Source: Bacteroidales bacterium (GTDB lineage Bacteria > Bacteroidota > Bacteroidia > Bacteroidales > Paludibacteraceae). Taken from it: 10,272 nt of DNA. The notes below the pieces were generated by a model. That model had not been told where the DNA came from, did not search any database, and worked only from the letters and a program-made list of their open reading frames with translations. The DNA lies in assembly GCA_900769035.1 (NCBI GenBank), contig CAAGFD010000101.1, forward strand, positions 1 to 10,272. The letters run 5' to 3'. The translations under genes were made by a program, and so were the position numbers. This document shows positions 1-5,264 of the stretch, one piece after another. Numbering within the stretch: the stretch's first letter is position 1; each line of letters begins with the position of its first letter.

Positions 1-21
1 AGACGTGTGCTCTTCCGATCT
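1..21 (+). other. Illumina TruSeq adapter remnant (contamination)
   Basis: The first 21 bases match, base for base from memory, the 3' end of the Illumina TruSeq read-2 adapter/PCR primer: they start AGACGTGTGC and end CTTCCGATCT. In a library fragment this sequence stands directly before the insert, so base 22 would be the first true insert base. It is not genomic DNA, and it shows that the left edge of the contig was built from an untrimmed read. Confidence 0.96.
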
Positions 22-399
22 GTCTATGGACGCACTAAATAATTTCCTATTGGTTTCATTAGAACTTGGTTCAAGTTCTACACCTTCACGTTCTGTTGTT
101 GGTTCGAATTTTAAACTATTCAGCAAAAAGGGCACACCAATATCTTCAGTCCCAATTAATGGTAGTCCGCAGAATAATCTTGATAATTCTTTCGGGTAGG
201 CTACAATTCTATTATTTTCAATTCTAAAAACAGAAGATATATCATTATTTTGAAAATATATGAACGTTTGAGTAGAAGATATTTCATCATTGAATATAGA
301 AAATTCAATCTTATCATCATATTCTTTAGCCTTTTCAATTTTGAATACTCTTACCCTAGCGTTATCCCTTTTGTCTTGAATAATTACAGAACGTACTTG
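22..399 (-). CDS. Partial sacsin/Nov-type HSP90-like ATP-binding protein, internal fragment (probably foreign to this locus)
   Basis: The minus strand is open with no stop from about 504 down to the adapter, and codons from about 396 to 22 (about 125 residues) read as a real protein. The clearest motif lies at 136-159, LIGTEDIG followed by VPFLLNSLKFEPT and EREGVEL. This resembles the block after the ATP-binding fold in bacterial proteins with a sacsin N-terminal (Nov, HSP90/histidine-kinase-like ATPase) domain, typically written PLIGTEDFxFPFIINSxxFxPTEPRDGI, and it is followed by a conserved N-[RK]-K-L. The ATP-binding residues themselves are not in the window, neither end is present, and there is no start codon. 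GC is low, about 31% over 61-360 by my count, against about 44% over 421-540. The frame runs out by continuing antisense into the flavodoxin gene, so the homology, not the frame, marks its end near 399. Its role in the cell is unknown. I infer that it was joined here by a chimeric read. Confidence 0.6.
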
Positions 400-831
400 G
401 AGAAAGTATCTTTGAGAGACAAGGATATCAAGTTTTGCCGCGGTTGCCTTGCTTGTCAACATTCCGGGAAATGCGTTATTAAAGATGATATGCCCGAAAT
501 CCTACGCAGTATGCATGATGCCGATGTTATCGCTTTTGCTACTCCTATCTACTATTACGAGATGTGCGGTCAGATGAAGACGCTTCTCGACCGTGCCAAT
601 CCGCTCTATAATTCCGACTATCATTTCCGTGATATCTATATCTTTACTGCTGCTGCGGAAGATGAAGAGTGTGTGCCTGAGAGGGCTATTAGCGGACTTG
701 AGGGTTGGATAGAGTGCTTCCCTAAAGCAAAATTGTCCGGCTCCGTTTTTGCCGGTGGCGTTACCGGCGTCAACGAAATTATCGGTCATAAGGCGTTGGC
801 AATGGCTTTTGATATGGGTAAGAATGTCTAA
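400..831 (+). pseudogene. Flavodoxin / NADPH-dependent FMN reductase family protein, N-terminus missing
   Basis: About 143 residues beginning EKVSLRDKDIKFCRGCLACQ belong to the NADPH-dependent FMN reductase/flavodoxin-like family, small cytoplasmic FMN oxidoreductases. Visible landmarks are the cysteine motif CRGCLACQHSGKC followed by IKDDM, the ADVIAFATPIYYYEMCGQMK block that lines the flavin site, LLDR, and a C-terminal part ending GHKALAMAFDMGKNV. Family members usually run about 180-190 residues and open with a beta-strand and a phosphate-binding loop of the GSPRxxGNS type. That first 35-40 residues is absent. An in-frame TTG at 250 gives a longer reading, but its first 50 residues are the antisense of the neighbouring Nov-type gene and look like no flavodoxin. 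The gene is therefore cut by the junction near 399, probably an assembly or library artefact and not a true pseudogene. The stop lies 3 nt before a repeat motif. Confidence 0.8.
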
Positions 832-834
832 AGA

Positions 835-852
835 TATTGCTGTCCGGTAAAA
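835..852 (+). repeat. CTGTCCG motif, copy 1
   Basis: The bases TATTGCTGTCCGGTAAAA match two other sites in the window (958-977 inverted, 2396-2415 direct). The copy starts 3 nt after the flavodoxin stop codon. With the inverted copy at 958-977 it could bound a MITE-like unit of about 140 bp that holds only a terminator hairpin. The match to the other copies is seen directly; a transposon origin is inferred. Confidence 0.55.
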
Positions 853-906
853 AGACCATCTTTACTCTTGATTATGATTATTCCAAAATATATAAAGATA
901 ATCAAA

Positions 907-945
907 AGGGTTGACACTTCGTGTGAAATGTCAACCCTAATTTTA
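907..945 (+). terminator. Rho-independent terminator after the flavodoxin gene
   Basis: A perfect 10-bp stem, AGGGTTGACA at 907-916 and TGTCAACCCT at 929-938, is capped by an inner TTC/GAA pairing around a GTGT loop. It is followed by AATTTTATTTG on the plus strand. An A-run before the stem (904-907) means it could also work on the minus strand. It separates the flavodoxin gene from the ATPase promoter. Confidence 0.8.
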
Positions 946-957
946 TTTGCTCTATAA

Positions 958-977
958 GTTTTATCGGACAGTAATAA
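958..977 (-). repeat. CTGTCCG motif, copy 2 (inverted; left arm of a 20-bp inverted repeat)
   Basis: GTTTTATCGGACAGTAATAA pairs, as an inverted repeat, with 2396-2415 on the other side of the ATPase gene, with 18 of 20 positions identical. It also pairs in inverted orientation with 835-852. It lies just upstream of the promoter of the ATPase gene. No target-site duplication is evident next to either arm. Confidence 0.65.
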
Positions 978-992
978 ATTTTTTTAATGATA

Positions 993-1024
993 ATTGCATA
1001 ATTAATTTATTTATTATACCTTTG
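993..1024 (+). promoter_or_regulatory. Bacteroidota promoter for the ATPase gene
   Basis: The -7 element TACCTTTG at 1017-1024 fits the Bacteroidota consensus TAnnTTTG and is followed by CAA. A -33 TTG lies at 994-996, 20 nt upstream. Transcription should start about 1031, leaving a leader of roughly 50 nt. Confidence 0.7.
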
Positions 1025-1025
1025 C

Positions 1026-1070
1026 AATGGCTATTAATTTAATGGCTGTTAAATTAATGATAATTAAATT
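1026..1070 (+). repeat. Three 15-bp tandem repeats in the ATPase leader
   Basis: Three consecutive 15-bp units stand between the promoter and the start codon: AATGGCTATTAATTT (1026-1040), AATGGCTGTTAAATT (1041-1055) and AATGATAATTAAATT (1056-1070). Units 1 and 2 differ at two positions. The sequence also contains an inverted repeat, TTAATTTAA (1034-1042) and TTAAATTAA (1049-1057), with a 6-nt loop. The 10 bases AATGATAATT recur upstream at 986-995. The array occupies essentially the whole leader, so it could bind a regulator or shape translation; which one is unknown. Confidence 0.7.
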
Positions 1071-1078
1071 ATTTGTGT

Positions 1079-2392
1079 ATGAAATTCTATAATCGTGAAT
1101 ATGAGCTGAATACGCTTAGTAAAAACTGGGAGCAGTCGGCATCGCATTCTATGATGACTACTTTAATGGGACGTAGACGCATAGGTAAAACTTCCCTTTT
1201 GCTTAAAAGTGTTCAAGATCAAAAGTCGTTGTATCTTTTTGTGTCAAAAGATAATGAGCAAATGCTATGCAAAAAATTTCAGCAGCAAGCTGAGGGTCAA
1301 TTAGGACTTCATATATATGGTGCAGTTGATTCATTCAGAGCTTTGTTTGAGGAGCTTATGAGGTATGGTCGTAATAATCATTATACACTTATTATTGATG
1401 AATTTCAAAACGTTCTTAATATTAACAAAGCTATACCAAGTGAGATACAAGATATTTGGGATAGGTATAAAGATTCAACATCGGTGAATTTAATTCTATG
1501 TGGATCTATATATTCGATGATGAAAAGGATATTTGAAAATGGTGATGAGCCTTTATATGGTCGTCGAGATTCCGCAATTCGCCTTAACCCGTTTCGAACT
1601 GACATTCTTCGACAAATATTGTATGACCACAATCCTAATTTTAAGCCTGATGACTTGCTTTGCTTATATATGCTGACAGGTGGTGTGGCTAAATATGTGT
1701 CATTGCTGATGGATGCAAAGGCAATAACTCGTGATAAAATGCTTAAATATGCTACTTCGCCTGATTCTCCGTTTATCACGGAAGGAATTGAACTTCTTCT
1801 TTCTGAATTCGGACGTGACTATGGTACGTACTTCAGTATTCTGCAACTTATTGCGGCAGGAATGACTACTCAAAGTGAGATTGATAGCGTAATAGGTAAG
1901 AATTCCGGCGCATATCTAAGCAATCTTTGTGATGACTATTCTTTTATTTCTAAGAATACACCTCTTTTTAGTAAATCAGGTGTTAGAAATATAAGATGGA
2001 GTATTGATGATTGTTATCTGCGTTTTTGGTTCCGTTTTATTTATCCGTATCAAGGAATGATTGAGTCTGGACAATGGAATTTACTTCAACAGTATGTGAT
2101 GGATAATTTTGAACAGTTTTCCGGCCGTACTCTTGAACGTTGGTTTCAAACAAAGATTATGGAGAGTGGTAATTATACAAGTGTTAGTAATTGGTGGGAC
2201 AAGCGTGGAGAGAATGAAATAGATTTAATAGCTGTTAATGAGTTCAGTAATACAGGTGTTGTTGCCGAGGTTAAACGACAAGAACGTAAAATTAATATGA
2301 CTGTTTTAGAAAATAAAGTAGCGGCTCTTCCTCCTAAGGATTTTGCAAAATATAATCTTCAGTTGCTCTCTCTTTCTTTGAAAGATATATAA
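1079..2392 (+). CDS. AAA/STAND-type ATPase with C-terminal DUF234 (PD-(D/E)XK-like) domain
   Basis: This 437-residue protein has the layout of the prokaryotic ATPase_2 plus DUF234 family. The start MKFYNRE at 1079 is chosen over a TTG two codons earlier because family members open with (K)FYNRExEL. Walker A is GRRRIGKTS at residues 31-39, Walker B is LIIDEF at 104-109 (D107, E108), and a sensor-like CGS sits at 141-143. LYGRR is at 159-163, then LTGGVAKYV and the FWFRF block. The C-terminal part keeps a nuclease-like signature, E380-I-D382 followed by E397-V-K399, as in PD-(D/E)XK folds, so all key residues look intact. The protein has no signal peptide or membrane segment and is presumably cytoplasmic. 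Substrate and partner are unknown for this family; signalling, DNA processing and defence are possible. The gene is monocistronic, with its own promoter and terminator, and is bracketed by inverted repeats, which suggests an accessory, possibly mobile gene. Confidence 0.9.
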   Translation: MKFYNREYELNTLSKNWEQSASHSMMTTLMGRRRIGKTSLLLKSVQDQKSLYLFVSKDNEQMLCKKFQQQAEGQLGLHIYGAVDSFRALFEELMRYGRNNHYTLIIDEFQNVLNINKAIPSEIQDIWDRYKDSTSVNLILCGSIYSMMKRIFENGDEPLYGRRDSAIRLNPFRTDILRQILYDHNPNFKPDDLLCLYMLTGGVAKYVSLLMDAKAITRDKMLKYATSPDSPFITEGIELLLSEFGRDYGTYFSILQLIAAGMTTQSEIDSVIGKNSGAYLSNLCDDYSFISKNTPLFSKSGVRNIRWSIDDCYLRFWFRFIYPYQGMIESGQWNLLQQYVMDNFEQFSGRTLERWFQTKIMESGNYTSVSNWWDKRGENEIDLIAVNEFSNTGVVAEVKRQERKINMTVLENKVAALPPKDFAKYNLQLLSLSLKDI

Positions 2393-2395
2393 TAA

Positions 2396-2415
2396 TTATT
2401 GCTGTCCGCTAAAAC
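2396..2415 (+). repeat. CTGTCCG motif, copy 3 (right arm of the inverted repeat)
   Basis: TTATTGCTGTCCGCTAAAAC begins 4 nt after the ATPase stop codon. It is the inverted partner of 958-977 (18 of 20 identical) and a direct copy of 835-852. Together the arms define a unit of about 1.46 kb containing only the ATPase gene and its promoter. Confidence 0.65.
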
Positions 2416-2436
2416 CCGAAAAGGCAGAAAATAATG

Positions 2437-2480
2437 GTCCGAAGCCCGGTTCATAAAGGGCTTCGGACTAATATTTTTCT
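2437..2480 (+). terminator. Rho-independent terminator after the ATPase gene
   Basis: An 11-bp perfect stem pairs GTCCGAAGCCC (2437-2447) with GGGCTTCGGAC (2458-2468) across a 10-nt loop. TAATATTTTTCT follows on the plus strand. It lies 45 nt after the ATPase stop and outside the right repeat arm. Confidence 0.85.
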
Positions 2481-2578
2481 ATTAATTTTTACTGATTAAA
2501 ATGCAGTTGTTTGTACATTATTATCGCAACATTATAGACTTATTTGTGTGTAGTTGTTTTGCTTCGATTGTATAACTA

Positions 2579-2613
2579 CATAAAAAAGGATATGCACTCA
2601 GTGCATATCCTTT
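2579..2613 (-). terminator. rpmA: Terminator of the rplU-rpmA operon
   Basis: A perfect 13-bp dyad, AAAGGATATGCAC at 2585-2597 and GTGCATATCCTTT at 2601-2613, lies 35 nt beyond the rpmA stop. Read on the minus strand it is followed by further T residues, giving a T-run. Facing the ATPase terminator at 2437-2480, it insulates the two convergent transcripts. The 100 bases between them (2481-2580) hold nothing recognisable. Confidence 0.8.
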
Positions 2614-2648
2614 GTTGTGTTTGAGTATCTTGATTAAACAGAAGCTAA

Positions 2649-2906
2649 TTAGTTTTGAGCTTCTACTGATACGTATGATCTATTGTTGCGTTTTTTGCGG
2701 AAAACAACGATACCATCGATAAGGGCAAATAATGTGTGGTCTTTTCCCATACCAACGTTTTCGCCTGGATTGTGTACTGTGCCACGTTGACGAACTATTA
2801 TGTTACCTGCTTTCGCAAACTGACCACCAAATACTTTTACGCCAAGTCGTTTGCTTTCTGATTCACGACCGTTCTTTGAGCTACCTACTCCTTTCTTGTG
2901 TGCCAT
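2649..2906 (-). CDS. rpmA: Large-subunit ribosomal protein bL27
   Basis: The 85-residue product is bL27, a protein of the 50S subunit whose flexible N-terminal tail reaches the peptidyl-transferase centre. It begins directly with MAHKKGVGSSKNGRESESK, the mature-type tail. The cleaved N-terminal extension found in Firmicutes is absent. The conserved core RLGVKVFGGQ, GNIIVRQRGT and GKDHTLFALIDG is complete, and length is normal. It lies 21 nt downstream of rplU in the usual bL21-bL27 order and shares its promoter. Nothing is unusual about it. Confidence 0.98.
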   Translation of the reverse strand: MAHKKGVGSSKNGRESESKRLGVKVFGGQFAKAGNIIVRQRGTVHNPGENVGMGKDHTLFALIDGIVVFRKKRNNRSYVSVEAQN

Positions 2907-2927
2907 TTCTTTAGTGTTTTAATAGTT

Positions 2928-3242
2928 TTACGCTTTAATTTCTTTAATCATTAACTCTGTAAAGTTTTGACGATGTCCGTTCAATTTACGATATCCTTTA
3001 CGACGTTTTTTGTGGAATACGAGTACCTTCTCACCACGTACGTGTGATACAACTTCTGCTACCACTTTTGCACCTTCTACTGTTGGTGCTCCTACAGTGA
3101 TTGTGCCGTCGTTGTCAATCAACAAAACTTTATCTAACTCGATTTGTGAGCCTCTTTCGGCTTCTTCCATGCGGTGCACAAATAATTTGCGTCCGGCTTC
3201 TACTTTGAATTGTTGTCCTAAGACTTCTACAATTGCGTACAT
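2928..3242 (-). CDS. rplU: Large-subunit ribosomal protein bL21
   Basis: The 104-residue product is bL21, a 23S-rRNA-binding protein of the 50S subunit. It has the family opening MYAIVEVLGQQFKVEAGRKL, the central DKVLLIDNDGTITVGAPTVEGAKV, and the signature FHKKRRKGYRKLNGHRQ near the C-terminus that binds rRNA. Length is typical. It is the first gene of the rplU-rpmA operon, preceded by a consensus promoter, a leader of about 90 nt that can fold, and an A-rich stretch directly before the ATG. The leader may permit autogenous control, as is common for ribosomal-protein operons. Confidence 0.98.
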   Translation of the reverse strand: MYAIVEVLGQQFKVEAGRKLFVHRMEEAERGSQIELDKVLLIDNDGTITVGAPTVEGAKVVAEVVSHVRGEKVLVFHKKRRKGYRKLNGHRQNFTELMIKEIKA

Positions 3243-3264
3243 TTTATTTGTTTTATTTGTTTTA
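3243..3264 (-). promoter_or_regulatory. rplU: A-rich translation signal of rplU with 9-nt tandem repeat
   Basis: Read on the minus strand, two copies of the 9-mer CAAATAAAA stand immediately before the rplU start codon. No Shine-Dalgarno sequence is present. A-rich, unstructured segments at this position are typical of strongly translated Bacteroidota genes, so this is likely the ribosome entry signal. Confidence 0.5.
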
Positions 3265-3270
3265 GACGGG

Positions 3271-3321
3271 GAGGTGAGGGCGCTAACTCTTTGTGAATTA
3301 GTAGAACTGCTTATTTACCTC
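3271..3321 (-). ncRNA. rplU: Candidate structured leader of the rplU mRNA
   Basis: Between the predicted start of transcription (about 3333) and the A-rich signal, the leader can form a 7-bp hairpin (3283-3289 with 3295-3301, one G-U pair, 5-nt loop). An outer 5-bp helix pairs GAGGT at 3271-3275 with ACCTC at 3317-3321. This could be a bL21-binding leader for feedback control. Only the pairing is seen; the function is inferred. Confidence 0.35.
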
Positions 3322-3339
3322 TGTGCGAATTTCGAATTG

Positions 3340-3370
3340 CAAAGTTAGTGCTTTATTTTGATTCTACAAA
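3340..3370 (-). promoter_or_regulatory. rplU: Promoter of rplU-rpmA
   Basis: On the minus strand the -33 TTTG (3367-3370) and the -7 TAACTTTG (3340-3347) are separated by 19 nt, a full match to the Bacteroidota housekeeping consensus. CAA follows the -7 element. Confidence 0.88.
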
Positions 3371-3451
3371 ATGTTTTTGTAATATTTTTTTGCTCTTCTT
3401 AGAATTTCTATTATTTCATAATTTTTTCGTTACCCGATATTGTAATTTAAT

Positions 3452-3490
3452 GGGGAAATCTCTATTGTCTTTAATTCCATAAATTTCCCC
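3452..3490 (-). terminator. Possible terminator of the TPR-barrel operon
   Basis: GGGGAAAT at 3452-3459 pairs with ATTTCCCC at 3483-3490 across a loop of 23 nt, 38 nt beyond the barrel stop codon. The sequence after it on the minus strand is AT-rich but has no clean T-run. It is the only hairpin found between this operon and the rplU promoter, so it is a weak candidate. Confidence 0.4.
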
Positions 3491-3527
3491 TTGCAGACAC
3501 GGAAAAGTCCCCTCTTTTTACTGTAAT

Positions 3528-5249
3528 TTAAAACTCAAATTTGGCTCCTATTGATACGTTGCGTTCTGCTGCGTAAGAGTGCCATACGTCGTAATTGAGG
3601 TTGTCGGAAAAACCTAGGATGTTCTTTCCTTCCAAATATATTGTTACCGGATTGATATGGTAAGATATGCCTATGTTTAAATCGTAGATGTTAGACATTA
3701 GTTCTTTCGACCAACCCCAATCGGATGCAGGGTCGTGATAGTATCTGCCAAAGGCAAAATAGAAATCGGCATATATATTAAGTCCTTTATATGGATTCAT
3801 ATTAAATCCGGCTGTTGCCTCGGCTATCGGGCGGTGAACTATTGATATTGTCCCATCCATCGGTATGTACATGTGGTAGATGCCGGAAGCATAGAAGTTG
3901 TATTTATCTTTTAGGTTATAATTTATTCTTCCTCCTACATTTACTGTGTGTGAATATGCATTTTGTTGTGCTTCAAACATCCTGCCTTCGTTGATAAATT
4001 GATATTCGCTTACTACATATTTATATTCGGCAAATACATTTATAAGCATTCCGTTTACCGGCTTTATCATCAATCCTAAGTAAGGCTTAACAGGTACGTA
4101 ATGATTATATTCAACATCAGAATAAGGGTTGAAATAGCGGTTGGCTTCAAGGAGTTCGTATTTGCTTACGTTGTGGTACTCTCCGGTTACTCCTCCATAT
4201 ACGTTCAAGAGTTTCTTGTAGTTGTAATTTACTTGTATATCAGGCATTGCATTTACCTTCCAATTCTTCATAAATGCAAAATAAATTTTAAATCCGAGGC
4301 GGAAATCTATATTATTCCATCTCATTATATATGCAGGTGCGAGTCCTAAATCCACATTGTTATAATCTTTTCGGTATGTAGTGTCATTGCCTTTGGCTTT
4401 GTTGTAGAAATTGGTTGACAAAGAAAGCCCTACTTCCAAATCGTTCTTTCCAAATGCGTGTGACATCTTGCCGTTCAGGTCAAGCAGATGCTCATGGATA
4501 TTCATGTATTGGAGGAACATGGCTCTATATCTGATATTTGCATCGTAGTTCCATCCGTCGATAGCCTCTAAAGAGCGGAGCCCTAATTCCGCTTTTATCT
4601 TGTGCATGCATTGCATCTCAGGTAGTAATGAGTCTTTACGCATTTCGCATTCTGCCGATTCTGCCGTCTTATTCATATGTATAGAGTCCATCCCCCCGTA
4701 ATAAGAATAGTAATTATTATCGTATCCTATTGAGGAATAAATCTCTTGATTGCCTCTGAATCGGTGGCGGTAATCCATCTCAAATTTTGTGTCAATAGTG
4801 ATATGGTCGTCGAAAGGCGAATTTTTGATGTCGTAATAAGCATCATGGTCGAGGAAGATGGATAGGTCGGTACTATTACTCTTAATTATCGGATAGAAGA
4901 ATTCCGCATCCCAATTAATGTAATATCCGGCTCCGATGAGTGCGTACCCTTTACTTGGCTCTTTGCGCTTTAAAACATTCTGATTTTGAGGTGCAAGAGG
5001 GTAGAATATAGATTTCGGAGTTACTTGATTGGAGTAAGTAGAATAGCTTACACTCGTTGGTGTAATGGTGTATTCTTGTGCTTTGTATTCTATATTGGAG
5101 CGCTTACTCTCCTTGATGTCCGGTGTATATTCTTTTTCTATTTGTATGTCACGATTAATTATCGCAGTATCTTGTTTCTCTTTGGTTTGCTGACCGAACA
5201 AAGAGATAAATACGAATGATGCAATGATTGTTGATAAGTATTTTTTCAT
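3528..5249 (-). CDS. Outer-membrane beta-barrel protein, TonB-receptor-like without plug
   Basis: The 573-residue product starts with a signal peptide, MKKYLSTIIASFVFISLFGQ, cleaved near residue 19-21. A polar segment follows with the Bacteroidota motif NRDIQIEKEYTPDIKES. Then comes a long run of alternating, aromatic-rich strands (for example GYALIGAGYYINWDAEFFYP, YNFYASGIYHMYIP, LNIYADFYFAFGRYY) and it ends in KFEF. A C-terminal Phe after a final strand is the usual signal for BAM-mediated insertion. I see no plug domain or TonB box, so it resembles the barrel part of TonB-dependent receptors and need not be a transporter. It lies 15 nt downstream of the TPR gene with no promoter between, so the two are co-transcribed. 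Substrate is unknown. Confidence 0.8.
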   Translation of the reverse strand: MKKYLSTIIASFVFISLFGQQTKEKQDTAIINRDIQIEKEYTPDIKESKRSNIEYKAQEYTITPTSVSYSTYSNQVTPKSIFYPLAPQNQNVLKRKEPSKGYALIGAGYYINWDAEFFYPIIKSNSTDLSIFLDHDAYYDIKNSPFDDHITIDTKFEMDYRHRFRGNQEIYSSIGYDNNYYSYYGGMDSIHMNKTAESAECEMRKDSLLPEMQCMHKIKAELGLRSLEAIDGWNYDANIRYRAMFLQYMNIHEHLLDLNGKMSHAFGKNDLEVGLSLSTNFYNKAKGNDTTYRKDYNNVDLGLAPAYIMRWNNIDFRLGFKIYFAFMKNWKVNAMPDIQVNYNYKKLLNVYGGVTGEYHNVSKYELLEANRYFNPYSDVEYNHYVPVKPYLGLMIKPVNGMLINVFAEYKYVVSEYQFINEGRMFEAQQNAYSHTVNVGGRINYNLKDKYNFYASGIYHMYIPMDGTISIVHRPIAEATAGFNMNPYKGLNIYADFYFAFGRYYHDPASDWGWSKELMSNIYDLNIGISYHINPVTIYLEGKNILGFSDNLNYDVWHSYAAERNVSIGAKFEF

Positions 5250-5264
5250 CTTGCGAATATCTTT

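Noticed and set aside
5..199. Plus-strand open frame at the left edge
   Set aside because: It begins inside the adapter and is opposite the minus-strand protein-like frame.
250..399. N-terminal 50 residues of an apparently complete 193-residue plus-strand protein
   Set aside because: They are the antisense of the Nov-type fragment, start at TTG and lack the flavodoxin phosphate-binding loop. Only the part from 400 is flavodoxin-like.
502..789. Minus-strand 95-residue frame
   Set aside because: It is fully antisense to the flavodoxin codons and has no recognisable domain.
907..938. Short inverted repeat as an attachment site
   Set aside because: A stem-loop followed by a T-rich stretch after a stop codon is better read as a terminator.
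3010..3348. Plus-strand 112-residue frame opposite rplU
   Set aside because: It is the shadow of bL21 and runs through the rplU promoter.
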